Source of the DNA: Roseisalinus antarcticus
GTDB lineage: Bacteria; Pseudomonadota; Alphaproteobacteria; Rhodobacterales; Rhodobacteraceae
DNA: 64,000 nucleotides
NCBI RefSeq assembly: GCF_900172355.1
Contig: NZ_FWFZ01000015.1
Coordinates: 32,710 to 96,709, forward strand
Direction: 5' to 3'
Position numbers and translations under genes: made by a program
Shown here: positions 26,792 through 36,297 of the stretch, piece after piece
Numbering within the stretch: position 1 is the first letter of the stretch
Layout of the letters: the number at the start of each line of letters is the position of its first letter
The notes under the pieces: model-generated
Seen by the model: only the letters and a program-made list of their open reading frames with translations
What the model was told of the DNA's origin: nothing
Databases searched by the model: none

Positions 26792-27880
26792 TCAAATCCT
26801 GGCCCCGTCGTCCGGGTCGAACAGCGAGACGCCCTCGATGTCGAACCCGACATGAACCCGGTCATCCAGGGCACCGGCGATCTCGGGGTTGACCCGCGCG
26901 GTCAAAGCCTGGCCATCGAGGTCGAGCAGAACGAGCGTGTCGGCACCGTGCGGCTCCAACCCCGTGCGCCGGGCCTCGAGAGCCTCCAGGCCCGCGGCCT
27001 GCCCCACAAGCACCCGCTCGGGCCTGACCCCGAGCGTCACCGGCCCGGGGGACGGTCCGGCGCCCTGCGCGAACTGGTAGCCGTCCAGCCTGACGCTCTG
27101 CGTGCCGATATGGGCGACCGGCGCCCCATCCGCGGCCGTCTTGAGCGTCGCGTCGAGAAAGGTCATCGCGGGCAGGCCCACGAAATCGGCCACGAACCGG
27201 GTCGCGGGCCGCCGGTAGAGCTAGTCCGGCGTGCCGATCTGCTGAATGACGCCGGCGTTCATGACGGCGATCCTCGTGGCAAGCGTCATCGCCTCGATCT
27301 GGTCATGGGTCACGAACACGAAGGTGACGCCCAGCCGCTCGTGGAGCGACTTGATTTCCTTGCGCATCTCGGTGCGCCGCTTGGCATCGAGGTTCGACAG
27401 GGGCTCGTCGAACAGGAAGAGCTTGGCGCGGCGCACCAGGGCGCGGCCGATGGCGACGCGCTGGCGCTGCCCGCCCGACAATTCCCCCGGTTTGCGGTCC
27501 AGCAGATGCCCGATCTGCAGAAGGTTCGCCGCCCAGGTGACGCGCTCTTTTATCTCGGCCTTGTCCGCGTGCGCGACCTTCAGCGCAAAGGCCATGTTGG
27601 TGCGCACCGTCATCGTCGGATAGAGCGCGTAGGACTGGAACACCATGCCGATTTCCCGGCGGCTCGGCTCCAGTTTCGTCACGTCGCGACCGTCGAAAGA
27701 GATCCGCCCGCCCTGCACGTCGTCGAGCCCCGCGATGGCGGACAACAGCGTGGACTTGCCGCAGCCCGAGGGGCCCAGAAGAACGATGAACTCTCCGTCC
27801 TCGATATCGAGAGAGATCCGGTCGAGGACCGTGAGCGCACCGTAGCGCCGAACCAGATTGTCGATGTGAACCTTGGTCAT
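26792..27880 (-). pseudogene. Sugar ABC transporter ATP-binding protein (UgpC/MsmX type) with amber stop
   Basis: A 362-codon ATPase interrupted at codon 220. Before the stop: Walker A LLGPSGCGKST, Q-loop VFQSYALYP, signature LSGGQRQR, Walker B LFLFDEPLSNLD and VFVTHDQIEAM. IGTPD is then followed by TAG (27221-27223) and in frame by LYRRPATRFVADFVG and the TOBE regulatory domain (LGVRPERVLVG). Relatives have TPxELY here, so a GAG-to-TAG change fits. The truncated product keeps the ATPase core but loses the TOBE domain. It starts 4 nt after the MalG-type stop. Confidence 0.88.
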
Positions 27881-27883
27881 GGA

Positions 27884-28744
27884 TCAACCCTTCACCGCGC
27901 CGGCGGTGACGCCGCGCACGAAATACTTGCCGCTGAAGAGGTAAAGCAGCAGCGGTGGCAGCGCCGTCAGCAGCGTCGCGGCCATGTTGACATGATGCGC
28001 AGGCACGCCGGTGGCCGAGGTCGACGTCAGGGACGCGACGGACACGGTCATCGGCTGCCAGTCGGCCCCGGCGAAGATCAGGCCGAGCAGGTAATCGTTC
28101 CAGACCCCCGTGACCGAAATGATGCCGGCGACGATGATGACGTTGAGCGACATCGGCAGGATCACCAGGAAGTAGATCTGGAAGAAACTCGCGCCGTCGA
28201 CCCGCGCCGCCTTCACCAGCTCTGCCGGCAGGCCGAGGTAGACGTTCCGGAATATCAGCGTGAGGATCGGCAGCCCGAAGAGAACATGCACGATCACCAG
28301 GGCGGTCAGCGTCTGGTGGATGCCGCCCACGGCGAACATGCGCACCAGCGGATAGATCACAATCTGGTAGGGCACGAAGGCGCCGACCAGCAGCAGCGCC
28401 AGCACGATGCCCGCACCCCGCAGGTTCCACATCGCAAGCGCGAACCCGTTGATCGACGCGATCAGCAGTGACACGGAGGTGGCCAGGACGGTGATGACCA
28501 CCGAATTCCAGAACCGTCCGCCGATGCCGGTGCAATCCCGCCCGATGCAGGCGCTGGTCCAAGCCTCGACATGGGCCTCGAAGTCGGGGGTCTGCGGCAG
28601 CACGAAGATCGAGCCGGCCCGGGCCTCGTCCAGGTCCTTGAGCGAGGTCAGGAACACGATCACCAGCGGGATCGCGAAGAACAGCGCGGTCGCGATCAGG
28701 AAGCCATAGAGGCCCAACCGGCCGATCAATGCCGGAGACTTCAT
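27884..28744 (-). CDS. Sugar ABC transporter permease (MalG-like)
   Basis: A 286-residue inner-membrane permease of the carbohydrate uptake class. It has the first helix FLIATALFFAIPLVIVFLTSL, about six helices in all, and the MalG-type EAA loop (LVKAARVDGASFFQIYFLVILPM). The periplasmic loop has two cysteines (SACIGRDCTG) that could pair; this is unusual but not unique. The ATG overlaps the MalF-type stop by 4 nt. The gene is intact, but its MalF partner and ATPase both carry nonsense codons, so the importer probably cannot assemble. Confidence 0.9.
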   Translation of the reverse strand: MKSPALIGRLGLYGFLIATALFFAIPLVIVFLTSLKDLDEARAGSIFVLPQTPDFEAHVEAWTSACIGRDCTGIGGRFWNSVVITVLATSVSLLIASINGFALAMWNLRGAGIVLALLLVGAFVPYQIVIYPLVRMFAVGGIHQTLTALVIVHVLFGLPILTLIFRNVYLGLPAELVKAARVDGASFFQIYFLVILPMSLNVIIVAGIISVTGVWNDYLLGLIFAGADWQPMTVSVASLTSTSATGVPAHHVNMAATLLTALPPLLLYLFSGKYFVRGVTAGAVKG

Positions 28745-29610
28745 GTCGCCCTCCAGTACCGCCGGATGACGGAGATCAGGCCGAAGATGGCGATCACGGT
28801 CAGCAGCAGGACCGTGGCCGCGGCCGACGCCAGCCCGATACTCGACCGTTCGAAGTAATGGTCCACGATGAACTTGGCGGGGACATCGGTCGAGAAACCG
28901 GGCCCGCCGCCCGTCAACGCGACGACAAGGTCGTAGCTGCGCACGACGTTCATCCCCAGAAGGACGAGGCAGGTCGCGATGACCGGGCCAAGCATCGGCA
29001 GCACGACATTGACATACATCCGCCACTTGGGAATGCCGTCCACGCGCCCGGCCCGCCAGATCTCGGGATCGATCGCCTGAAGGCCTGCGAAGATGATGAC
29101 CATCGTCAGCCCAGAGGAATGCCAGACCCCCGCGATCACCAGCGTGAAGATCGCGAGGTCCGGGCTCGACAGCAGGTCGAGGGTGAAGGTCTCGAAGCCG
29201 AGCCCCTGGACGAAATCCTGCAAGCCCGTCGTCGGGTTGAGCAGCCATTTTCACACAAGCCCGGTCACGATGAAGCTGAGGGCGATCGGGTAGAGAAAGA
29301 TCGTCTGAAAGAAATTCCGGCCGTGAATGCCCTGGTCGAGGGCGACCGCGAGCAGCAGACCGAAGGCAAGGCCGACCGAGATGTACAGCCCGCCGAAAAT
29401 GAACAGGTTGGCATAGGCGACATACCACCGCGCGGTCGAGAATAGCCGCTCGTACATGTCGAACCCGACCCAGCGGTTCACCGGCAGGATCCGCGACGGC
29501 GTGAAGGACAGGCCCACGGTCCAGAGGATGGACCCGTAGTAGCCGACCACCGTGAACAGGATGGTCGGCAGCAACACGAAGCGCGCAACGGTCTGGGGGC
29601 GCAGGATCAT
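28741..29610 (-). pseudogene. Sugar ABC transporter permease (MalF-like) with opal stop
   Basis: A 289-codon permease starting at ATG 29610 (MILRPQTVARFVLLPTILF). At codon 120 (29251-29253) the frame reads IVTGLV-TGA-KWLLNPTTGLQ. Relatives have a tryptophan (VWKWLLNP), so TGG-to-TGA is the simplest change. Behind it the frame continues through the EAA loop (AGRVDGIPKWRMYVNVVLPML) and VVALTGGGPGFSTD, the MalF hallmark, to the normal end. A one-codon lesion, no indel. It overlaps MalG by 4 nt. Confidence 0.88.
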
Positions 29611-29704
29611 CTTGAATGGCCTCGTTGAAATGTCCGCGCAGCGCGTCGGCCGGACCGATCCCTGTCCGTCCTGTCGATGCGCCGCCCGGACAGCCGGGAG
29701 GACC

Positions 29705-30937
29705 TCAGAAATCGTCGAAGACGATGGAGGTATAGTTTTCGGCCGCATCCTGCGGCGACACGCCGGGGTCCGACCAGAAGTTCATCAGCAGGTCGCTGAT
29801 CTGCCCCTGAGCGTCACCGCTGAGCGTCGCGTTCGGATTGGGCACGCCGCGCCCCTCCTGCATCCCCTGCGCGATGGCCTGCGAGCATTCGGGAAGCTCG
29901 ATCGAGCTCGCCGAGGTCAGGGACGGGATCGAGCCCTTCTCGATCGAGAATTGCACCTGCACCTCGGGCGTCAGCAGGGCGCGGATGAAATCGTCCTGCC
30001 CTTCGGACGGCGCCCCGAGATCGGGGAACCTGAACCCGGTCGCCCCCGCGATCCAGGTATCGCCACCGGCGATGTTGCAGCCCCAGTCCGTCCCGTATTC
30101 CTCGCCCATGGCGACCAGCTCACCGCCGGCCCAGGTCCCCATCACGAAGATCGCCGCCTCGTCGTTGGCAACGAGGTTGAGCGTGTCGGTCCAACTGCGA
30201 TTGACGTTGCCGTCATCGGCGAGCTCGGACAGCGTCCGTATGATCTCGAACGCCCGCGTCACGTCGGCCTCATCGAAACCGTCGCGATCATGATCGAAGT
30301 AGAACGCACCGAAGCCATCGACACCGAGCAGCGAGGTCTGGATCGAGTATTGCAGAAGATTGAGCTGCCAGCCCTGCGCGCCCACGGCAATCGGGATGAT
30401 ACCGGCGTCCTGCAGCGCAGGCGCCTGTTCCAGAAAGCCCTCCCAGTCCGTCGGCGGCTCCAGCCCGGCCGCCTCGTATGCGCGGACCGAGTACCACATG
30501 ACGTTCTGCGTCTCGACGGCGATGGGCACGGCGTAGAGTGCGCCGTCCGGCCCGCTCGCGATATCGACGGCGAATTGTGGAAGGGCGTCGATCGGCCCCT
30601 CGTCCGCCACGAAACCCGAGATGTCGCGCAAGACCCCCTGCTCGCCCAGGTCGGCGGCTTCCTTGCCGATCGACAGGAACATGGCTCCGGGCGGGTTGCC
30701 ACCGCCGATGCGGGACGTGAACAGGGCCCGCGCACCCGACGCGTGGTCCGGCGGCACGATTTCAACCCAGGTGGTTCCGAGCGCCTCGACTCCGTTGGCA
30801 AGGGCCTGGACGGCCGCGGCCTCCGCGCCCGAACTGAGCCAGTGAATGACCTCGACCTCGTCCGCCTGCGCCAGCGGTGCGCCGAGCATGACCGCCGCGA
30901 CACCGGCGCATCCCATCAGTCTTGTTTTCGATTGCAT
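29705..30937 (-). CDS. Sugar ABC transporter substrate-binding protein
   Basis: A 410-residue family 1 solute-binding protein with a short signal peptide (GCAGVAAVMLGAPLAQA, cleavage before DEVEV). Typical elements are VIHWLSSGAEAAAVQAL, ALYAVPIAVETQNVMWYSVRAYEAAGLEPP and NDEAAIFVMGTWAGGEL. It has cysteines only late (WGCNIAGG, LPECSQ). GAGAGGAAG precedes the ATG. As first gene of the minus-strand locus it lies directly downstream of the divergent LacI control region. It remains intact although the channel genes behind it are broken. Confidence 0.92.
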   Translation of the reverse strand: MQSKTRLMGCAGVAAVMLGAPLAQADEVEVIHWLSSGAEAAAVQALANGVEALGTTWVEIVPPDHASGARALFTSRIGGGNPPGAMFLSIGKEAADLGEQGVLRDISGFVADEGPIDALPQFAVDIASGPDGALYAVPIAVETQNVMWYSVRAYEAAGLEPPTDWEGFLEQAPALQDAGIIPIAVGAQGWQLNLLQYSIQTSLLGVDGFGAFYFDHDRDGFDEADVTRAFEIIRTLSELADDGNVNRSWTDTLNLVANDEAAIFVMGTWAGGELVAMGEEYGTDWGCNIAGGDTWIAGATGFRFPDLGAPSEGQDDFIRALLTPEVQVQFSIEKGSIPSLTSASSIELPECSQAIAQGMQEGRGVPNPNATLSGDAQGQISDLLMNFWSDPGVSPQDAAENYTSIVFDDF

Positions 30938-31329
30938 GACTTCCTCTCTTCGAGCGCGAGCGCCCATCCCGGCAGTCGTTGCTTCTCTCCGTCTGCCGGC
31001 CCCGTGTTGAAGCCGGATCATTCCCGCGACAAATGGGTTTCACATCAAAAAACATCGGATTTGCGCATTTCGTGGGGGTGCCGTGGGAAATCCCTTGGAA
31101 ATCGGTCGATTTTCCGGGGCATGCACATCAGTCTTGATGTGAACCGCATCAAGGCCTTTAGACGCCGGGCCGGCCCGCGGCCAGCCTTCGGCGCCAATTG
31201 CCGTCCGCATCCGGGACCCGGTCGGAATGCCGCTGCCGGTGGTTCCTCGGCCCTCTGTCGAACATGAAAAGATCGGCGGCTTGCAAGCCCGCGGCCCCCG
31301 AACACTGGCCGAAAGGCAAGGGGTCTGCG
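30938..31329. promoter_or_regulatory. Divergent control region with CACATCA operator-like repeats
   Basis: This region separates the binding-protein gene from its divergent LacI gene. The heptamer CACATCA occurs at 31041-31047 and 31124-31130 and inverted (TGATGTG) at 31135-31141, forming an 18-bp palindrome with a 4-nt centre. An overlapping repeat CTTGATG-7-CATCAAG lies at 31133-31153, and GGAAATCG-GT-CGATTTTCC at 31097-31115. These are plausible LacI-type operators. I assign no exact promoter. Confidence 0.55.
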
Positions 31330-32370
31330 ATGACACGTGGCGGAAGACGAAGAGCGACGATCCCAGACATCGCCCAGCGCGCCAATGCCTCGACCGCGAC
31401 CGTCGACAGGGTCCTCATTTCCCGGGCCGGGGTCAGCAACGCCAACCGCCAGCGCGTCCTGTGCGCCGCGAACGACCTGGGATACCTGCCGGTGGAAGAC
31501 CAGATCGTGCTGCCGGCACGCAGGTCGCGGTTGGAGTTCTTCCTGCCCAGAAGCACGCAGACCTTCTTCGGCGAGGTGAAAGTCGCGATCGAGACATTCG
31601 CCGCCACCCTGCCGCTGGTGTCGTCGGTCAGCGTGCACGAGTTGGACAATCTCGACCCCCGCACTCTCGAGGCGGCCGTCAACGAGTTGTCGGTCGAAAC
31701 GCTGGGCGTCGGCATCGTCGCTGTGGACCACCCGCTCACGCGGCAGATCATCCGCGATCTCGACAGGTCGAACGTCAAGGTCATCACGCTGGCGTCCGAC
31801 CTTCTGTCCACGCACCGGGCGGCACATGTGGGGCTGAACGACCGGGTCGCGGGTCGGACCGCGTCGCTGGCAATGGGCCGGTTCGTGCGTCGCGCGGCCG
31901 GAACCGTGGCGCTGTTCATCGGAGATCCCGCGTTTCACGGCCAGCGAGAGCGGGAACTGGGCTTTCATCTAGTCATGGAGACGGATTTCCCCGGCCTGAC
32001 CATCCTGCCCGCGATCGCGACGAAATCGGACAGCGCCCTGAGCGCCCGGATTACACGGGGGCTGCTCGAAGAGCATGACGACCTCGTCGGCATCTACTGC
32101 ATGGGCGGCGGCCGCAGCGGCATCGCCTCGGTCATCGAAGAGCTGCCGCCGGCGCGCAGACCCTGCGTCATCATGCACGACCTGTCAGAGCCGATCCGGC
32201 GCTATCTGGCCAAGGGGGTCATCGACCTGATCATCGACCAGAACGCCAAGTTGTTCGGCGAACAATCGGTCATCCGCCTGCTCGGCACGATCGCCGCGAC
32301 AGAGCCGTTCCTGCCCGAACACTACATAGAACCGCGCCTGATCATGCGCGAGAACATCCCCGCCCCCTAG
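31330..32370 (+). CDS. LacI-family transcriptional regulator
   Basis: A 346-residue regulator. The N-terminal helix-turn-helix is ATIPDIAQRANASTATVDRVL with hinge-helix RAGVSNANRQRV. The ligand domain is a type I periplasmic-binding fold (VGIVAVDHPLTRQIIRDL, GTVALFIGDPAFHGQRERELGF, DDLVGIYCMGGGRSGIASV). The usual ribose/galactose-like fold suggests a sugar or polyol inducer. The ATG at 31330 starts just ahead of the HTH, as expected. It is intact, divergent from the damaged sugar locus and probably its repressor through the palindromes in the shared region. Confidence 0.93.
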   Translation: MTRGGRRRATIPDIAQRANASTATVDRVLISRAGVSNANRQRVLCAANDLGYLPVEDQIVLPARRSRLEFFLPRSTQTFFGEVKVAIETFAATLPLVSSVSVHELDNLDPRTLEAAVNELSVETLGVGIVAVDHPLTRQIIRDLDRSNVKVITLASDLLSTHRAAHVGLNDRVAGRTASLAMGRFVRRAAGTVALFIGDPAFHGQRERELGFHLVMETDFPGLTILPAIATKSDSALSARITRGLLEEHDDLVGIYCMGGGRSGIASVIEELPPARRPCVIMHDLSEPIRRYLAKGVIDLIIDQNAKLFGEQSVIRLLGTIAATEPFLPEHYIEPRLIMRENIPAP

Positions 32371-32523
32371 AGTGCCGAAAGGGCCCCCGGAAGAGGGCTT
32401 CGCGCCGCGTCCGTCCCAGGGCCACGCGTTTCGGTGAAACTCCTCTTGCCGTCCGCGCCGGCGCGGCTTGACGGGATCCTTTTCCGACCGACGGATCCTG
32501 CGGCGCAGGTCCGGGCCCGGCGC

Positions 32524-33504
32524 CTAGAAGTCGATGATCCGCCTGGCTTGATCGACGATCTCGCGGACGATCTCCTTGGCCGGTCGGGATTTGGTCACCA
32601 AGCCGACACCCTGGCCTGCCCACATCGGCAGCGGCTCGATCTGGCCTTTCAGCCCGGCGAACGCGACGGCGCTGGCGTAGCGCGGGATCTCGACACCATC
32701 GGGACGCGTGGCCAGAACATCCCCTTCTCCAGGGCGCTCGCCGAGCGGGGGCCGCCCGGCCGCCTCCCACAGGTCGGAGGTGCTGTTCTTCAGGGCCCTG
32801 TGGGGCGCGTTTGGCCAGACGAGATCGTAGAGGTCGTCGTAATGCGCGGTATCGTCCTCGGACGCGGCGAGCAGGCGCTCCAGGTACACCGGATGCGTCT
32901 GCGCCTCGGCGGCGGCCAGGAAACGGGTGCCGATCCAGGCGGCGGACGCGCCGAGCGCCATGGCGGCGGCGAGCCCGCGGCCATCGGCGATGCCGCCCGC
33001 TGCGATGACGGGAACGTCTCCGACGGCGTCGACCACGGCCGGCACAAGCGCCATGGTCGAGACCTTTCCCTCGACATGCCCGCCGGCTTCCCAGCCCTGG
33101 GCACAGATCGCGTCCGCGCCGAGGGCGGCGGCCCGACGCGCCCCGGCAGAGGTGCCGACCGTGATGATGACCTTGGCCCCCTGCGACTTTGCCCGCCGGG
33201 TGAAATCTTGCGGGTCGCCCCAGAAGATGGAAATCACCTCGACGCCCTCTTCCAGGCAGACGTCAAGCTGCGCGTCGTCGCGGAAGTCCATGTTCAGGTT
33301 CACCCCGAATGGCTTGTCGGTCAGCGCCCTGATGCGGCGGATCTGCGCCCGCATCCTGTCGGGCGCATCGGTCAAGAGCGGCGCCAGCCCAAGCCCGCCC
33401 GCGTTGCTGACAGCCGCGACCAGCTCGGGCGGGGCGACGCGGCCCATGGGCGCGAGAACGATTGGCTGACTGACGCCAAATCGAGAGCAGAACGCGTTGG
33501 CCAT
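32524..33504 (-). CDS. Nitronate monooxygenase (2-nitropropane dioxygenase family)
   Basis: A 326-residue FMN-dependent TIM barrel. PIVLAPMGRVAPPELVAAVSNAGGLGLAP is the FMN phosphate and substrate entry, CAQGWEAGGHVEG contains the catalytic-type AGGH histidine, and VPVIAAGGIADGRGLAAAMALGASAAWIGTRF closes the FMN site. The enzymes oxidise nitronates such as propionate-3-nitronate. An upstream open extension is excluded because GGAGGA lies right before ATG 33504. It stands alone, convergent with the LacI gene. Some relatives act as enoyl reductases, so the substrate is not certain. Confidence 0.9.
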   Translation of the reverse strand: MANAFCSRFGVSQPIVLAPMGRVAPPELVAAVSNAGGLGLAPLLTDAPDRMRAQIRRIRALTDKPFGVNLNMDFRDDAQLDVCLEEGVEVISIFWGDPQDFTRRAKSQGAKVIITVGTSAGARRAAALGADAICAQGWEAGGHVEGKVSTMALVPAVVDAVGDVPVIAAGGIADGRGLAAAMALGASAAWIGTRFLAAAEAQTHPVYLERLLAASEDDTAHYDDLYDLVWPNAPHRALKNSTSDLWEAAGRPPLGERPGEGDVLATRPDGVEIPRYASAVAFAGLKGQIEPLPMWAGQGVGLVTKSRPAKEIVREIVDQARRIIDF

Positions 33505-33600
33505 GACAGATCCTCCGGTGCGCGACAGGGCCAGTATCTGCGGGAATGCCCCCGCGGGGCCAGAAATTTCAAAGGACCGTCCCCTTGGGCCGCGCACCGG

Positions 33601-34503
33601 TCATCCCCGGAAATGCCGGACCATCGCGGCGACCCCCTCGGCATAGGAGGTCGGCGCGAACTCCGGAAAGCGGGCGCGGAATTTCGCATCCGACATGACG
33701 TAGTCGGTCCTGTATTGATAGCTCATCTCGTGGACCTCCCGGATCAGCGGCGCCACCAGCCCGAGGCCGCGCAGGACGATGCCGGGGATTTGGGTGACCT
33801 TCAGCGACGTGCCCAGCGCCGCGTTGAAAAGCGCTGCCATCTCCGACACCTTGACCGGCGGCCCGACGGGCAGGTGGAATTCCTGGCCGAATGCGCCTTC
33901 GTCCTGCCCGAGCAGGGCCAGGGCGCGACCCATATCCCTGGAATAGGCGTAGGTGTGGACCGGGCCCTCGGGCATCGCCACCCTGGGGGGCCTGCCCTGC
34001 AGCATGTTCTCCAGAAAGCTGATGTAGAACGGCGAATTCACCGCGCCGGGTCCGTAGAAATCCGCGGCGCGGCCCACGGTCACCGGCACCCGGCCCGCCC
34101 GGTCAGCCGCCATCACGATCTCGACCGCGGTCTTGCGGGCCCGGCCCTTTTTCGACGGCGGACACCGGGGGGTGTCTTCGTCGAACGGCACCGGAAGGGG
34201 CGCGGGGCCGTAGAGATAGACGTTGTCGAAATAGACGATCCGGGCGCCCACAGCCTCGCATGCGCTCACCAGCGCGGTCGAGATCGCGGGAAAGCCCGTT
34301 GTCCAGAGGGCCGCGTCGTAGGGCAACCCGACGCAATCGTAAACGACATCCGCCCCGTCGAGGGCCCTGACGAGGGCCGCGGCGTCGGTGGCGTCGGCGT
34401 CGGCCCGGGTCAGCCGGCGGGCGTCGAGCCCCTCGGCGCACAGGGCGTCCGCCGTGGCGCGGCCGATGGCGCCGTCACCGCCCAGAACAGCGTGAAAGCC
34501 CAT
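33601..34503 (-). CDS. NAD-dependent epimerase/dehydratase-family protein
   Basis: A 300-residue extended SDR. The cofactor motif is VLGGDGAIGRATADALCAEG, followed by DVVYDCVG and IVYFDNVYLYGP. Where classical members have YxxxK this protein has PPSKKGRARK, so the tyrosine is missing while lysines remain, a feature of atypical members of unknown reaction. The substrate lobe has RAADFYGPGAVNSP and HTYAYSRDMGRAL. The gene starts 1 nt after the DUF4386 stop and is co-transcribed with it, divergent from a LysR gene. Confidence 0.85.
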   Translation of the reverse strand: MGFHAVLGGDGAIGRATADALCAEGLDARRLTRADADATDAAALVRALDGADVVYDCVGLPYDAALWTTGFPAISTALVSACEAVGARIVYFDNVYLYGPAPLPVPFDEDTPRCPPSKKGRARKTAVEIVMAADRAGRVPVTVGRAADFYGPGAVNSPFYISFLENMLQGRPPRVAMPEGPVHTYAYSRDMGRALALLGQDEGAFGQEFHLPVGPPVKVSEMAALFNAALGTSLKVTQIPGIVLRGLGLVAPLIREVHEMSYQYRTDYVMSDAKFRARFPEFAPTSYAEGVAAMVRHFRG

Positions 34504-34504
34504 C

Positions 34505-35206
34505 TCAGGCCTCCTTTCCGAAAAGCGCCATGCCCACCATCATGAAGCCCGCGGCGAACAGCCAAAGGTGGATCGACAGGGTGGAGATGAAGATGCTCGC
34601 CTCCATCCCGAACAGCTCGATCACCGGAGAGGCCAGGATCGGGGCCACGAAAAGGCCGCTCCAACCGAGGATCCGGGGCAATCCGCCATTGCGCAGGATG
34701 ATCAGCGAGACCACGACCAGCCAGCCCACCGTGAAAAGCGAGACGCCGAGGATCTCGCCGATCGCACCGCCCCAGGCATTCACGGACGACTGGATCAGGT
34801 CGATGGTCTGGCGCATCTCGGGTGTCGCAGCCGCATAGGTCTCCGCAAGAAAGGTCGACGCCGTCAGCCACCGGATGATCCCGATCGCGCGGGCCAGCGC
34901 CCAGGCGCAGATCAACCCCACCGCCACGACGAAGAGCGGCCCGACCTGCTTGTCCCGTCCCAGCGCCAGCCAGGCGATGGCGGGTCCGATCAGGACCCAG
35001 GCCAGGGAATAGACCAGGTAGATGCCGTAGCCGAGGCGAACCTGCCCGAGTTGCCCGTCGATCAGTGGAAGCGCCTGCGACGGCGCAAAATCGAGGCTTT
35101 CGGGCCAGTTGATGGCCGCGCCGAGGATTGCGACGGGAACGAACAGCAAGGCCGCCTCGGCGAGCACGAGACCGCCGATGACAAGATATCCGCGAGAGGT
35201 GTTCAT
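34505..35206 (-). CDS. DUF4386-type membrane protein
   Basis: A 233-residue membrane protein with about six helices, for example LVIGGLVLAEAALLFVPVAILG, IYLVYSLAWVLIGPAIAWLAL and LSIHLWLFAAGFMMVGMALF. GGAIGEILGVSLFTVGWLVVVSLIILRNGGLPRILGW matches the conserved core of DUF4386 proteins. The function is unknown. Its neighbour is an atypical epimerase-like gene in the same operon, and a divergent LysR regulator lies 101 nt away. A degraded member of the same family is at 18.1-18.8 kb. Confidence 0.8.
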   Translation of the reverse strand: MNTSRGYLVIGGLVLAEAALLFVPVAILGAAINWPESLDFAPSQALPLIDGQLGQVRLGYGIYLVYSLAWVLIGPAIAWLALGRDKQVGPLFVVAVGLICAWALARAIGIIRWLTASTFLAETYAAATPEMRQTIDLIQSSVNAWGGAIGEILGVSLFTVGWLVVVSLIILRNGGLPRILGWSGLFVAPILASPVIELFGMEASIFISTLSIHLWLFAAGFMMVGMALFGKEA

Positions 35207-35307
35207 GGCCGTGCTCCGAGTGTGTTGCGTTGCGCTTTATCCCTGCTACCATCCATCAAATTTGCAACGATACAGCCAATATCGCAATCAGGAGTTCCAT
35301 ATCTGAA

Positions 35308-36207
35308 ATGGCGCGACCGCAAAGGCTTCCCAAGCTCCAGCTCATCCAGTCCTTCGCCCAGGTGGCCGAACACGGCTCTCTGGCGGCGGCGGCCAAGGCG
35401 GTCGGCGGCAGCCCCGCGACGCTCAGCCGCCATGTCTCCAGCCTCGAAGCGGAGCTTGGGGTCACCCTGTTCGAGCGGCGTGGAGACGGGCTGGCGCTGA
35501 CCGCCTCGGGCGCGGCGCTCTTTGCCCATGCGGCGGATGTCACCGCGGCGGCCAATCGGTTTGCCGCGGCCGCGTCCGGCCAGGATCAGGGCCTGGACGG
35601 GACCATCCGCATCTAGGCGTCCCGGGGCGTCGCCGGCTTCGTGCTGCCACCGATCCTTGCCGACCTTGCCGCCGCTGAACCCGGGATCGACTTCGACCTG
35701 GTGCCGAGCGACAGCGAAGCCAACCTGCTGCGGCGCGAAGCCGACATTGCCGTGCGGATGTTTCGACCCAGGCAATCAAACCTCATCGTGCGCAAGCTCG
35801 GGAACCTCGGCTTCGGTCTGTTCGCGGCGACCTCCTACCTGGAGCGCCGGGGCATGCCCGAAACCGTCGCGGACCTCGCGGCCCATGACATGATCGGCGA
35901 CGATCGAAACGGGCAGGTCGTGTCGGCGCTTCGCACCCTCGGCCTGGAGATGGACAGGGAAGGCCTTCGCTACCGGTGCGACGACCGCTACGCGGCCTGG
36001 CAATTGCTGAGGTCCGGCTGCGGGATCGGTGTCGCGCAACTGGCCCAGGGCACGGCGGAGCCCGGCCTTGCCCGGGTCCTGCCCGAGACGGCCGTCTTTT
36101 CCATGCCCGTCTGGCTCGCGTCCCACAGCGAACTCAGGACCAGCGCCCGGGTCCGCCACGTGTTCAGCTTTCTGGCCGACCGGCTGGCGCGCGCCCTGAT
36201 AAGCTGA
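35308..36207 (+). pseudogene. LysR-family regulator interrupted by an amber codon
   Basis: From ATG 35308 the N-terminal HTH is complete (LQLIQSFAQVAEHGSLAAAAK, TLSRHVSSLEAELGVTLFERR). At codon 103 (35614-35616) the frame reads TIRI-TAG-ASRGVAGFVLPPIL. LysR relatives have a serine or threonine here, so TCG-to-TAG is likely. The ligand domain continues in the same frame to a normal end (RSGCGIGVAQLAQG, VWLASHSELRTSARVRHVFSFL). It should regulate the divergent DUF4386-epimerase pair. The truncated product would be an HTH with linker only. Confidence 0.88.
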
Positions 36208-36297
36208 AGGCGCCGCCCAACGGTGCCGCGTCTTGGCTGTCGCCAGGCCCGCGCCCGGACCGCGTCGGCCCTGCCCCCGCCCCGACGGACCAGACCA

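Noticed and set aside
24556..35616. Possible stop-codon recoding: in-frame TAG three times (SDR, ABC ATPase, LysR) and TGA once (MalF) in otherwise good frames
   Set aside because: The expected residues differ at each site (variable, Glu, Ser/Thr, Trp), no recoding element is seen, intact genes here use TAG and TGA as normal stops, and neighbours carry frameshifts too. Nonsense mutation is simpler.
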